64,000 nucleotides of DNA from Polytrichum commune. Lineage: Eukaryota > Streptophyta > Polytrichopsida > Polytrichales > Polytrichaceae. A program made the position numbers and the translations under genes. The stretch covers positions 37,143,081-37,207,080 of the forward strand of contig OX485809.1 in assembly GCA_950295325.1 (NCBI GenBank). The letters run 5' to 3'. Shown piece by piece: positions 12,546-23,449 of the stretch (its first letter is position 1; every line of letters starts with the position of its first letter). Under the pieces are notes generated by a model, which worked only from the letters and a program-made list of their open reading frames with translations, made no database searches and had not been told where the DNA came from.

Positions 12546-12830
12546 TAAAACAAATCTAGAATGAAGTGGTGGTAGTAGTTGGCTAGGCCAACCAATGACC
12601 TAAGCTTTTTTTTTTGAGTCAAGGACCAATTCTCCTCTTGGATTGCCTTGAAATTCTTCATGTTTGTCCACCAACTTCCTTTGTCACCACATGCCTCAAG
12701 AACTCAATTTCTTCTTGAGCAAAGTTGCAATTCACTTCTTGGCGGTAACATTTTGAGCAACACATTGGTGAATACATCATTGTATCTCACCAACATCCCA
12801 CAAGTATGGTTTGGGGGAGGCCCATCTTTC
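12546..12830 (-). pseudogene. Reverse transcriptase remnant with core deleted
   Basis: On the minus strand the N-terminal RT motif DVFTNVLLKMLPPRSE (near 12800-12740) is followed after only a few codons by EEIEFLRHVV (near 12715-12685) and then VGLANYYHHF (near 12600-12570). In complete gypsy elements roughly 150 or more codons, including the YxDD active site, lie between the LPPR and the FLGHVV-type motifs. They are absent here, so no working RT can be made from this copy. Confidence 0.75.
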
Positions 12831-13220
12831 CTAGCCTCCCCATGAGTTCCTTGGAGTTGCTTCAATTGAACCACGACCATTATATTTACCATATTTCATT
12901 TGGTCCATTAAGACCAAATTCAACTTGGGTCCTCCTACCATAGGAGTCCTTGTCAATTTGAACCTCAATTCTTTGCCATTATGACACATCATAATGCACG
13001 GCAAGCACACCGGCTTGCACCTCACATCTATCATGTGAGTTTCAAAGAAGGCGGCCTTCACAATGACATGCATTTCATCTATTTCACATGGTGTGAGATT
13101 TTGACAAAATTCCAATGTCCCACATTGAAAGGTTACATGCATCGCGGCCTCCTTTGTCTCATGCGGTTCGCCCTTTCCAAACCGCACCTTGGTGGGGTTC
13201 ACCACTCTACCAATCGGCAA
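12831..13220 (-). pseudogene. Gag-pol protease-to-RT linker region
   Basis: An open minus-strand frame of about 130 codons without an internal stop, containing FFETHMIDVRCKP, MMCHNGKELRFKLTRTP and KLNLVLMDQMK. This resembles the segment just after the retropepsin domain of some plant gypsy elements, before the LPPR of RT. A clear DSGA/DTGA catalytic motif is not visible, so an active protease is not supported. Confidence 0.5.
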
Positions 13221-13329
13221 ACCCCAACTCCCTTGTGAGCTTTGGGGTCATGAAAGAATGCCTTAACTCTTTGTCAACCCATGAGACAAGCCTCCCATTC
13301 ATTTGAGCCTCAAGGTACAAAATACTTGG

Positions 13330-13690
13330 CCTCGGCTTAAGGCTACTAGCCTTGGCCACAAAGCCATCGTCCAACATTTGGTCCTCGGCAACTTGGCTTG
13401 GCTTGGTCCGCAAAGCCAACTTTAAACATTTCGTCCGCGGGACAAACTGGTTTGGTGCCACAAAACCAATTTCTAATAATTTGTCCGCAAAACAAACATG
13501 TTTTGCCTTGGTAGCACAAAGCCACCTTCCCACACTCCGTCCGCGGCACGAACATGAATTGCCTTGGTAGGACAAACCCACCTCCCAACATTCCGTCCGC
13601 GGCACAAGTATGATTTGCTTTGGAAACATAAAGCCACCTTTCAACATTCCGTCCGCAGCACCAACATGTTTTGCCTAAGTAAAATGGACC
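13330..13690 (-). repeat. About 67-bp minisatellite inside the gypsy element
   Basis: Units with the anchor CATTCCGTCCGCGGCAC (or close variants) recur roughly every 67 bp, about five times. They translate to a degenerate repeat around PRTECWEVGL / KPSQVAEDQM. Repeated short units upstream of the protease region are unusual for gypsy pol and suggest local slippage expansion. Confidence 0.7.
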
Positions 13691-14326
13691 AAACAATTTG
13701 CACTCATTTCTTTGGGACCTACTTTGGCTAAAGCCACTTGTGGTGATGCGCCGCCGAACTTCTCTTTGGGACCATTGGCTTCAATGCTCTTGCAAACTTG
13801 ATGGTCCCCACCGTGTCCTCAAGAAGCCTTGGGGACTTAAACAAGGCATCCACCACCCGCTTTTAAAACCCCACCTAAAAGGATGCATTTCTCAGAAAGC
13901 TCGTCCGTTTTAGGTGTATCCTTCATTTGTGCGTTTGAATAGCGCACATAGGCCTTAAGAGGCCCCGGGTGCCTCATTAGCACCAAATTCATTCCAACAT
14001 CAATACCTTCCAAGCATTTCGAATTGGAATTTCAATCCAACATTAATGCCCTCCAAGGTTTTGGGTGCTTTCGGTATTCTAGGCCCCAAATGTTTTTTGA
14101 GGTTTGCGGGAGCCCTTTTCAAAGCACTCCTCCATTTTCCTTACCAAATCCACCCTCATGCCCACCATTGTCATTTGAACCAATGGTATGGTCAAATTCC
14201 ACTTGCACATGATCCTTGTTCCAATTCGAGCCTCACAACCTTTTGGAAACCCCGGGCTCACCATCATAACCCGCATTTTTGATACCCATGTTTCCCTCAA
14301 AGTGCGAGCTCAAAACTTGGAACCCT
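13691..14326 (-). other. Retrotransposon leader / eroded gag region
   Basis: Between the primer site and the minisatellite, gag would be expected. I see no gag zinc knuckle (CCHC) or capsid motif on the minus strand, so gag is either deleted or beyond recognition. Confidence 0.5.
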
Positions 14327-14338
14327 GCTCTGATACCA
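14327..14338 (-). promoter_or_regulatory. Primer-binding site complementary to tRNA-iMet
   Basis: On the element strand TGGTATCAGAGC begins two bases inside the end of the 5' LTR. This is the classical plant initiator-methionine tRNA primer site used by many copia and gypsy elements. Confidence 0.93.
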
Positions 14339-14340
14339 AG

Positions 14341-15297
14341 TGTCGCAACCCTTGCTAGCCCCCCTTGACAATCTTGCCAATTTTCAATTCTAGCAAAGGT
14401 TACGAGCGCTAACCATTTGCATTCCGCCATGCTAATGGTTAGCTCCTCCTACCCCGGACCTTATAGTTCATAGGAGGGAACCAACCCTCCTACTTTGCTT
14501 TCGGGACTCACCCCTTAATCGGTAACTCATTTCTTGGATGTGGACTTCCATCCATGGAAGTCCAATCCTATGTTGATCATCGCGTTGCCGGAGCAACACT
14601 ACAACAACCCGAACCATACTAGGCAACTATGGCCTCACAATGGGCCAATGCCCATGGAGGCCGTGCCGTTCGGCCTCGGGTGGGTGAGGCCACACCACCT
14701 CACCCATATAAGCCTCTAGGACTTCACGCGGGGCCCCTACCCCACCGTCAACCAACCTCTTGTCTCTCTACCAAGAGTTGGGGCCAAGTGGACATTTTCC
14801 TTTAGCTGCTGGGCCTAGAACCCCCTAGCAGCTTCAGACCATCATAACTTCCTTGTATGATGTCTGATCATAACAACCAACCACTCCATCTTCATCTACG
14901 CTTTACGTAGATGCCGATGGACTCCTCACTTGCCCCATTCGGACAAGTACTGAGGACGTTATGCCTGTTTGAACCTTGGCAGTCCCGGGAATCACTCCCA
15001 GGCACTGCTGTACCAGGGCGCTGTCCCGGGACAGCGCCCCACTCAAATGGCCATAACTCCTAGCTCACACCTCCGATTGAGGTGTTCTTGAGCTTTCTAG
15101 AATCACCACGCCATGAGCTACGCATAGCTCATGGCCTTACCCTTGTGCCTCCTAGTCTTCGTGGGTGGGAGGCGTTCCCAACGCCCGGGGCCCTCACCCA
15201 CACTAGGATCACTTGGGCCCTCTCACCAACGGCGCCACAAGTCCCGGGTGTCACTCCGGGGTCCCCCTTGTGCCCATGGTGTTTCGGGCACTCCTCA
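14341..15297 (-). repeat. 5' LTR (right copy), main part, interrupted by the solo LTR
   Basis: 957 bp, starting TGTCGCAACCC, essentially identical to 8245-9201. The remaining 17 bp of this LTR resume at 16279-16295, after the nested insertion and its CCTCA duplication (15293-15297 and 16274-16278). Confidence 0.94.
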
Positions 15298-16273
15298 TGT
15301 CGCGCACCTCTCCATGAGGAGTGGCCAAAACACCATGGGCACAAGGGGGACCCCGGAGTGACACCCGGGACTTGTGGCGCCGTTGGTGAGAGGGCCCAAG
15401 TGATCCTAGTGTGGGTGAGGGCCCCGGGCGTTGGGAACGCCTCCCACCCACGAAGATTAGGAGGCACAAGGGTAAGGCCATGAGTTATGCGTAGCTCATG
15501 GCGTGGTGATTCTAGAAAGCTCAAGAACACCTCAATCGGAGGTGTGAGCTAGGAGTTATGGCCATTTGAGTGGGGCGCTGTCCGGGGACAGCGCCCTGGT
15601 ACAGCAGTGCCTGGGAGTGATTCCCGGGACTGCCAAGGTTCAAACAGGCATAACTTCCTCAAGACTTGCTCAAATGGAGCAAGTGAGGAGTCCATCGGCA
15701 TCTACGTAAAGCGTAGATGAAGATGGAGTGGTTGGTTGTCATGATCAGACATCATACAAGGAAGTTATGATGGTCTGAAGCTGCTGGGGGGGGTTCTAGG
15801 CCCAGCAGCTAAAGGAAAATGTCCACTTGGCCCCAACTCTTGGTAGAGAGACAAGAGGTTGGTTGACGGTGGGGTAGGGGCCCCGCGTGAAGTCCTAGAG
15901 GCTTATATGGGTGAGGTGGTGTGGCCTCACCCACCCGAGGCCGAACGGCACGGCCTCCATGGGCATTGGCCCAATGTGAGGCCATAGTTGCCTAGTATGG
16001 TTCGGGTTGTTGTAGTGTTGCTCCGGCAATGCGATGATCAACATAGGATTGGACTTCCATGGATGGAAGTCCACATTGGGGAAATGGGTTACCAATTAAG
16101 GGGTGAGTCCCGAAAGCAAAGTAGGAGGGTTGGTTCCCTCCTATGAACTATATGGTCCGGGGTAAGAGGAGCTAACCATTAGCATGGCGGAATGCGAAGG
16201 GTTAGCGCTCGTAACCTTTGCTAGAAAATTAAAATTGGCAAGATTGTCAAGGGGGCTAGCAAGGGTTGCGACA
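15298..16273 (+). mobile_element. Nested solo LTR of the same family, inverted
   Basis: 976 bp, starting TGTCGCGCACC and ending GGTTGCGACA, flanked by CCTCA on both sides (15293-15297, 16274-16278). It is the same LTR family in opposite orientation and has no internal region, so it is a solo LTR left by LTR-LTR recombination after insertion. It differs from the host LTRs at many positions, for example TCCGGGGACAG in place of the perfect palindrome and a longer G run at about 15786-15793, so it came from a diverged family member. Confidence 0.93.
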
Positions 16274-16278
16274 CCTCA

Positions 16279-16295
16279 TGGAGAGGTGCGCGACA
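16279..16295 (-). repeat. Last 17 bp of the right LTR
   Basis: TGGAGAGGTGCGCGACA completes the interrupted right LTR to exactly 974 bp and is followed by the GTCAC target duplication at 16296-16300. Confidence 0.9.
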
Positions 16296-16300
16296 GTCAC

Positions 16301-17013
16301 GCGGCCACTCAAATTTGCTTAGCATTTGAAGTGGGTAGACACCATGGCCACTGGGATGATCTACACGACATTGGAGTGGGTTGGACCCAGTCGCAATGGA
16401 CCGTCCAAATTCCCAAAAAAATTGGAGCACACAACAAAAAAGTTAAAAGATTTGTCCAAGAAACAAGATTATGTACTTACGGCACATAAATTCTTCCAAA
16501 CTTGTATACTTTGTTGAACATGGTCTTCGTTGGAAACTTCCCAAAATTTTCTAGGAATGCAAGTCTATCTTCTCATCGTATATGGAAATTTGTCTGCATA
16601 CATCAATACTATACAGATATTGAACTTTGTTACTATGGACATTACTTAAAAAATGAAAGTGCCTTTGCAAGTGTATATTGCAAGGATCATGGTTCGACGC
16701 CATTACTATTTTGCCAATATGAGATAGATTTTATATATCCAAATCCATGAGCTGTCTAGGATTTGACAACAATCACATGACTTATGATAGAGCCGATTCA
16801 GTGGCAATCCGAAACACGAATGCATAAGATGAGATTAAATCCATGCCCATGTCTGCAGATTCAATGATCTTAAAATCTAGATATCGCAAAATTGCTCCTC
16901 AGAGGAGTTCCTTCCATTTCACTGGATTCAAGTACATGAATATCATTGCCTTATATCATGACACAATTACAAAATTTCTCCTCTTTGTCTCAAAATGTTC
17001 AACGCCCTCTGCC
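16301..17013. other. Intergenic, no gene recognised
   Basis: Unique-looking AT-rich sequence between the retrotransposon and the second hAT-type element. The open frames near 16500-16750 have no recognised motif. The 8-bp hAT duplication CCTCTGCC occupies 17006-17013. Confidence 0.4.
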
Positions 17014-17574
17014 CACGGGTAGGTCACTCTAAGGCATTTTTGTGCACCACGTGCGGCTGGGGGTTTTTTGTTTTGGGGCTATTTACCTTCAAGGGCTGAA
17101 TTAAAGCCTCCCTATAATTACTTAAATTTCAAAAATGGCCCATTTGTTTGCACCCTTCCATTACTTATATTGTCCAAGTCACTGCAATTTTTTGTACTCT
17201 ATATTCTTTTTAAGTAATAAAAGCTAATCTACTTCCTAACGCATTGACGAGTGTTAAGGGAAACCATGGAAACAAAGAAGGGTGCAAACAATAATATCAT
17301 TGCAAACAAAGTTATGAAGAAAACACATAGGAGACCATAGCAAACATACTAAACATACCTTCTAGGATCCTTATCTTCAGCCCCTATATTAATTTTACAA
17401 AAAAATAATGGCCCACATTTTATGTCCATCTAACTTACTTATAATGGGATTGTCTACATTTAATGGCCCCTTCATTATTTGGAATTCCTTTATAATTTTT
17501 ATTTCAAATGATTTTAATCCTCTCTATATTATGCCGCACGTCGTTTTTAAAATGCACTAAGTGACCTACCCGTG
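17014..17574. mobile_element. Non-autonomous hAT-type element, copy 2
   Basis: 561 bp with termini CACGGGTAGGTCACT and AGTGACCTACCCGTG (15-bp perfect inverted repeat), flanked by a perfect 8-bp duplication CCTCTGCC (17006-17013 and 17575-17582). Outer parts match copy 1 at 7355-7850. About 120 bp in the middle (roughly 17215-17345) are replaced by unrelated sequence. No transposase is encoded. Confidence 0.9.
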
Positions 17575-20209
17575 CCTCTGCCTAACATCATTGTCGCGCT
17601 GCTACACCTTGATGAAAAAGTCTAATTGTTATCCGCAAAGTCTATGCCGTGTGGGGAGCATGTGGCATCAAATATTGGATTGGCCAATATACTTTCCAGC
17701 CCACACTCTCTGCAAATGTCTCCGCCGATGCATACCTCCCAACGGTGTCTGGGTGTAGCAACGGTGCATTTGGATGTGCGACATAGGTAATGGTCACCAC
17801 TTGGGCACCAAAAGGGACGCTCGATGCGTGTTGGGAGTTCGAGCGGCCATGGATGCCTGCCCTCTTGGATCCAACCACAGCGCTGCCAAAATCGGGATGT
17901 ACTAGATCAACCATGACCCATACGCCATAGGCACCTGCACAACCACCCAACGATCTCAAAGTAAGGGACCGTGTCATTGTGACATATTTCATGTCTATGC
18001 TACCATCTAAATCTTGAAATAGACACTCACCGGCATCACAGTGTGGGCAGCGACGCCTCGTATTCCGACCCACTTCTTTGGTGCAGGGGTTCCTACTCCA
18101 CCAGGTCCGCGAAGAAAATGACGCCAAGCTTCATTGCCCTTTTGTAATAGTGGCATGTTAATAACATTTCACACCTTTACATATGCCCTCATAATGAACA
18201 CCGTCTCTACATGTCTTCCTAAGGTAAGTAAGTCAACACACCTCTTGTGTGTATGTGTGTGTGTGTGTGGGAGGGGGGGGGAGGGTGTATCATTCACCTT
18301 ATGAAACTTGTTCTCATGACAACCTGCATAATTCGCAAAACACGATAGCCAACAACAAAATTTGGGTGAACCAACCCATACACTCGTTCCTTGTTGGATG
18401 CTTAAACTCTTGCCTCCAAGGAACCAGTGTATGGGTTGTTTCGCCCCAACCCCAACGGCAGGAGACAATTCCTACTTTGACCAAACGGCCAAAATTGTCT
18501 TTGGAGTTGGAATTGCCCAAAATAGGGCCACACTTGTGACATATGATAATGTCCATATCTTATAGATGCAAATTGGAATGATCCACATGCACTTATCTAG
18601 TCAAGCATTTGAGTAGGACGCTATATATAGCTCAACCTGGTGCAAATGCATGGCGCCCAACGTCCGAAAAGTTTTTGAAGTTATTAAGGTTAATTGCCTA
18701 CCTCTTTAAAAGGGCATAGGCTATTTCCCTCATGGCATAGGTTGCATCCTACAATATCAAATTTTTGTAAGTTGAAAACCTTTTGAGTTTTTAAGTTACC
18801 TGCCAATTGCCTTCAAAACTAATTTTTAGTAGGTTAAAATCCTTCATATCTTTTAATGTTGTAGGCTTTAAATTCAAAATTTGAGTACTAAGTGGTATCC
18901 TTGGTAGGAATTGAACCTGGCTAAGCACTTCACCACGTTTGAAGGCCAAGGATTAATCAACTCTTTTTTAAAGAGTTGATTATAAGTTATGAAAGGTTGC
19001 TAAAATTCAAATGAGTTTAAGGGTGAAAGTCCTCACCATCTTCTGATTCAACCTCTACTCTTCTTGCAAGATATAGCCTAAAGATATGTACTTAGGCCAA
19101 CTAATTTCCCAATTTGAAGAAGAATGAATGGCTAAAATCCTCTCTTTAAAAAAATTTGTAGGCAAAATTTCCTACATGTTTTTTATCACATAGGTTGATA
19201 TCCTATATTTTTAAATTGTCCATAGGCTCTTTGCCCTACACTTTCAAAATTTTATAGGCTAAGTCACAAATTTTGTAGGCTGCATTTGTACAGTATTAGC
19301 CTTAGGCTCTTGCCAGACGCTGATGGCGCCTTCTGGAGGGTGTGCTGATGGGGTAGGGCAGCAGAAAGTTTTCTGACTTGACTCTGACATGGCTTTGCCA
19401 AACACCAGTAAGAAACACTGAGCATGTCAGTAATTGCACTTACGAGCCTGCTTGAAAAGCTTGTCCTCCACTGCTAACTTACATCATTTTAATGTCCTCT
19501 CATGCATTTCAACCAGGCTGATCGATCGACCTCAGGTCAAATGCATGCTCAGATTGTCATGGCTGTCAAGCAAAACAACACGGTTGGCAGAAGAGTGGCA
19601 GAAGAATTTGAGATTTTGTACTTTGAATGTCTCCAGTATTAACTGCAGATTGTGGACTGTACCATGCAATGTCCGGGGAGTACTTTTTTTAGGCATAATC
19701 TATGGACATCGTAGTGTTTCCAAGACCAACCAGTTACATGTTGACATCTTTTGATGTTACATATATATATATATATATATATAAAATTGGGGAATATTCT
19801 ATAAATTCTTCTAATTGGACTAATAATTTTCATGAAGTTGTGAATTTGAACCAGTTATTCCTAAAACTCAACCGGTCCATCTGTAATTAGCAATCGATTT
19901 TCTCTCATAGTTGCCACAATGAATAATAGGTACCTCTTACTCTTGCAGTTGACATTATTATATCATGTCCACATGTTATACACATGTACACATGTACACT
20001 AGGACCAAGGAGTGGCTCACGTAAGTGGGAGAGTTTCCATCTTGTATTTGTCTTGTATGTAGTGAAGTGAACGGGTCAAAATACAATGTATTACATATAG
20101 TGAGGTCATTGTGAGTAGGATGGAAAATCCTACTGATAATGAAAAGTTTCGGAAAGAAATAAAATTTCTCTCTTGAAAGGGACTCCTCGTGCTACCAAAG
20201 AACAGTGAT
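17575..20209. other. Unassigned region with simple repeats
   Basis: A 161-codon minus-strand open frame at 17642-18127 has no recognised domain; it contains CPHCDAGEC and YVAHPNAPLLHPDTVGR. A GT/G-rich simple repeat is at 18245-18292 and an (AT)n tract at 19759-19783. At about 18890-18945, minus strand, GGTTCAATTCC resembles a pol III B box, but no A box was confirmed. Nothing else is recognised. Confidence 0.35.
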
Positions 20210-20552
20210 TGGCCTTAGTGTGGGCATGGTATTAACCCACTTGCACACGGCAAAAGTCCAACATGTTGGAACGTCAAGGACCCTCCCACAAGTTTGATAG
20301 CTACCGTTCGGTGCACCTTAACATCGGATGACCAATAATGTTTGATGTTTGATTAAGGAGTTGATATCAATCATTGATATTGGTCATTGATAATGGCCCA
20401 AGTGTGGGCATGCCATTAGCCCACTTGCACACGACGAATGCCCCATGTTTTGGAATGTCAAGGAACCTTCCACAAGTCTGATAGCTACCGTATCGTACAC
20501 TTTAACATCGGACGACTGATAATGTTCGACATCTGATTGTGGAGTTGATATC
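20210..20552 (+). repeat. Direct duplication of a 159-bp unit
   Basis: Copies at 20210-20368 and 20394-20552 share GTGTGGGCATG, CCCACTTGCACACG, TGATAGCTACCGT and GGAGTTGATATC in the same order and spacing, with many substitutions. The 25-bp spacer is rich in TTGATAT / ATCAATG. No coding potential is seen. Confidence 0.75.
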
Positions 20553-22374
20553 GGCCATTGAATATTTTGAAACATGCAACAATTCTTGAACACAATAAAA
20601 TGAAGGATCAAGTTACCTTCCTTGTCACAAATACCAGCTTGCAATTGACGACAACTTTATTGATCTTTCATCCTCATGTGTAAGTCATGACTTTCTACCA
20701 AAACACTTTACCTGAATGTTTGACTGTTTAGGAACACTCAACATCTCAAAAACCTTTTTCACTTGCACGCGCGAAGCTACTTTTTGAAACGTCATATTGT
20801 CCGAAACATCCGACGTTCACTGTGTCCAAGTGGGCTATGTGAGAGCAAGTTGGTTGTTAAATCATATGAAATTGATCTTGAATCATGGAAATTCAAGATG
20901 TGTCCATCATGGAGAAGTCCTTGGGCAGGACCCCTCTTGGGCATACCATCCTTGGGTAGACCTCCCGGGTACATGTTGTAGGGGAAGCTTTTGTATTGTC
21001 AATATTTTTCAACAATAGCATGATGTACAATGGAACTTCAAACACTTGCGTGCTTGTGCTATTCAACTTCTAACAATTGTGCAAGTTTTAGCCTAATTAT
21101 AAGCCCCTTATAAGCTTTGTTGTTTCAAGATTGCAAGTTTGGTGGGCCAAGCTAAGACTTTAGCCCTGGAATGTGCCCAAGATGGTGGAATTTGGTCTCA
21201 AGGTTGGTCCATGCTTGTTTTGGGTTGGTTTTCAAGTTCAAACCATAACTTGAATTGCTTGTAGTCATGTCAAATCCGATGACTACTTGAAAGTTAATTC
21301 AAAATAAGAAGAAACCAAGCTCCAGGATCTTAGGCGCACACATAAATGCTCATATTCTTTAACCTTGGGCCCCCTAAACTTGCAAGCTTGAGCTTCAGCT
21401 CTGTGTGGCTGGCTCTTCACTTTCAAACCATGACTGGTTCTTGACACAGAACTGTACACAGGGCTCACAGCTGCGGAGCAAGACAAACTCCTTCGTACTA
21501 AGTAATGTCTGTGTGGCCACCAGACGGCACTTTAGGGATCCTGAAGAGCTACTCAATTTCTTTAGTGGTTGTTGATGTTGAGAAGAATGTCCTACGAGCA
21601 AGATTTTGAAGAATGCATCTGGTGAGCGAGTCGGCGTATTTCCCAAAAGTTGCTGGAAACTGAACTGCAAGGAAGGTGCAGCAATTGGAACATGAAATTT
21701 GCATCAGCATTGCTCAAAATATACGCAGACATTTTCACTGTATAAATTCAGAAGTTTGCAAGACACAGTGTCAACGCAAGATACGAAATTCAACCTCAAT
21801 TCAACAGGGCCGAGTCTCAGCCTACAACCTACTTAAGTATCTCCACGATGGTGAGAGAGGAATACAATTATGCCTGGATTCATGCAGGGTAATGCTTGAT
21901 CCGAGTACTAGTGTTTGCACATGAAGAGATTACTTGTCCAAGAATGCTTGGTCGTGATGCTCTCTGGCTACCCCGTCGCTACATATATACATATATACAT
22001 CTGGGTGTGTTGCCGATGGAGAATTTGGCGGCAGAGTGATCATCAACAGATTTGACAAACACTGCATCATTCTTGGATGGAAAACATACACTCCAAGCAC
22101 TCTCACATCTCTAGTACTCAAACCCCCAGACTTAAAAAAGAGGAAATAAAAACACATATTCAACCATATCTATTTGCAGGGCGACACGAGGTTACTATTT
22201 TGAGTCTCAGATTGTGAACAGGAGGAAGAGATGATTGGCAAGAGGGCCAGGGGAAACGAAATGCGACATTTGATATCATTATAAACAACACCTATACATA
22301 GTCCGTGCAAGCAAAACACCACGCAGGCCCTACCAACGAAGAATTGGCTTTGGTGCCGAAGTCGGTGTGGCTGA
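20553..22374. other. Intergenic, no gene recognised
   Basis: Several short open frames on both strands lack domain motifs and splice support. A TACATATATACATATATACAT simple repeat sits near 21985. Confidence 0.35.
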
Positions 22375-22995
22375 ATGTTACAACTTTCGAGTTGCATCAT
22401 CCATCACATTGACGTCTCTTGGGTGATGATTTATGCGGGGCGGGCGGGTAAGGTGGGAGATTTTCTGACGCTGGATGTGCAGGGGACTTCAAGGCCATGG
22501 TATACCGCGTGCTTATACTGCCAAGTGCTCCTCGCTTTGACTGCAACATTTGGAGGCCCCGGTACAGCAGTCGGAGGCTGTGCATGCTCTGTCGACGGCT
22601 TCCAGCAAGAACCATATGAACAACCAAACTTGCTGCCGACCAGTGGCAGCAGAAAAGTTCTGCAACATTGCAGAGGTTTGGGTGAAGAGCTAGAGCGAGA
22701 GGGAGGAGGGATCCCCTTGGACGTCTCTACAGCCCCTTCCTCTCTGGCTTTCGACTTCCAGCCCATTGTAAGCAGCCTAAGTTCGCAACCCTGTGGCAGA
22801 TGCTTTCCCCAAGACCTTGGAAGATGGAACTGTACTGAGAAATGTGTCTCTCAATACTCCTCGTATTCAGGGCTCGCACACACCAGCTTGCCCTGCTTCC
22901 GCCTAGCCATGGACCGGATCATCAATGCACACAGGATAAGGACATGCCTCTTGGCGTTCCTGATTAGCTTCAGCAGCTGCATCTTCGCACAGTGA
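22375..22995. other. GC-rich open stretch on both strands, coding status unclear
   Basis: About 620 bp stay open on the plus strand (206 codons), and a 111-codon minus-strand frame overlaps at 22766-22431. Neither product matches a family I know. The region is richer in GC than its neighbours, which by itself lengthens open frames. It could be an exon of an unknown gene or a fragment captured by a transposon. Confidence 0.25.
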
Positions 22996-23310
22996 AATAT
23001 AAACCCTTCAAACAACCACACCCTTACAATCCTGAATCCAACTCCGATGCCCAACCCTCAGAAAACGAATTAACTCGGTGATTCCAACCCGAATCCCCTT
23101 TCGAATGCTCCCTTTGTCCTCCGACCTTGTCCCCCAAAGAACAAACCAAGGCTTTACTTCCTGATAAGCTTCAGGAGCTGCATCGTCATAGCCCAGTGAA
23201 ATCAACCTTCGCAATAGCACACTCTTGGAATTCTGAACACAACCCCTTCTTCGCTCTCCCAATTCTAAAAGCGAAAGCTGTCTCAGTAATTTCAACCCCG
23301 AACCCCCTTC
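22961..23310 (+). repeat. About 200-bp tandem duplication
   Basis: The segment from TGATTAGCTTCAGCAGCTGC (22961) recurs from TGATAAGCTTCAGGAGCTGC (23161). The shared order is CAGTGAAAT, CAACCNNCACAACC-type blocks, CAACCC and GAACCCC-like ends. The copies are diverged. No frame is conserved between them, so it reads as non-coding repeat. Confidence 0.6.
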
Positions 23311-23449
23311 CTAAGGCTTCACCATTCAGTGCTCCCGGCCACCATCACCACCACAGAAACAACAACAAGCTAGACTGGTCTCTCTTTCTCTCTCTTTCTC
23401 TCTTCATATACTTGCAGGTTTTTTTGAAAGTGCAAATTCTTTTAACTTC

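Larger units (their letters stand above)
8245..16295 (-). mobile_element. Ty3/gypsy-type LTR retrotransposon, pol-defective, with a nested solo LTR
   Basis: The element lies on the minus strand. Its 3' LTR is 8245-9218 and its 5' LTR is 14341-15297 plus 16279-16295; both are exactly 974 bp, with TG...CA ends. The host duplication is GTCAC (8240-8244 and 16296-16300). A tRNA-iMet primer site is at 14327-14338 and a polypurine tract at 9219-9230. Decayed protease-like, RT edge, RNase H and integrase segments follow in the gypsy order on the minus strand (integrase last). The two LTRs differ by eye at a single position near the terminus (8249 A versus 14345 G), so the insertion is recent. The pol reading frames nevertheless carry many stops and a large RT deletion, so the copy was probably defective before it moved and was mobilised by a relative. 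Confidence 0.95.

Noticed and set aside
13207-13696. A Cys-rich secreted peptide gene on the minus strand
   Set aside because: The Cys pattern comes from the 67-bp minisatellite inside the gypsy element and is read in two frames; there is no signal peptide.
15082-15530. Two overlapping 133-codon open frames on opposite strands with nearly the same product
   Set aside because: They are the same LTR sequence read from the two arms of the palindrome. The same frame appears in the left LTR at 8986-9324. LTR DNA, not a gene.
22375-22995. A 206-codon plus-strand open frame as a gene
   Set aside because: No recognised motif, a long overlapping frame on the other strand, high GC, and the end falls in a non-coding tandem repeat. 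Kept only as an unclear stretch.
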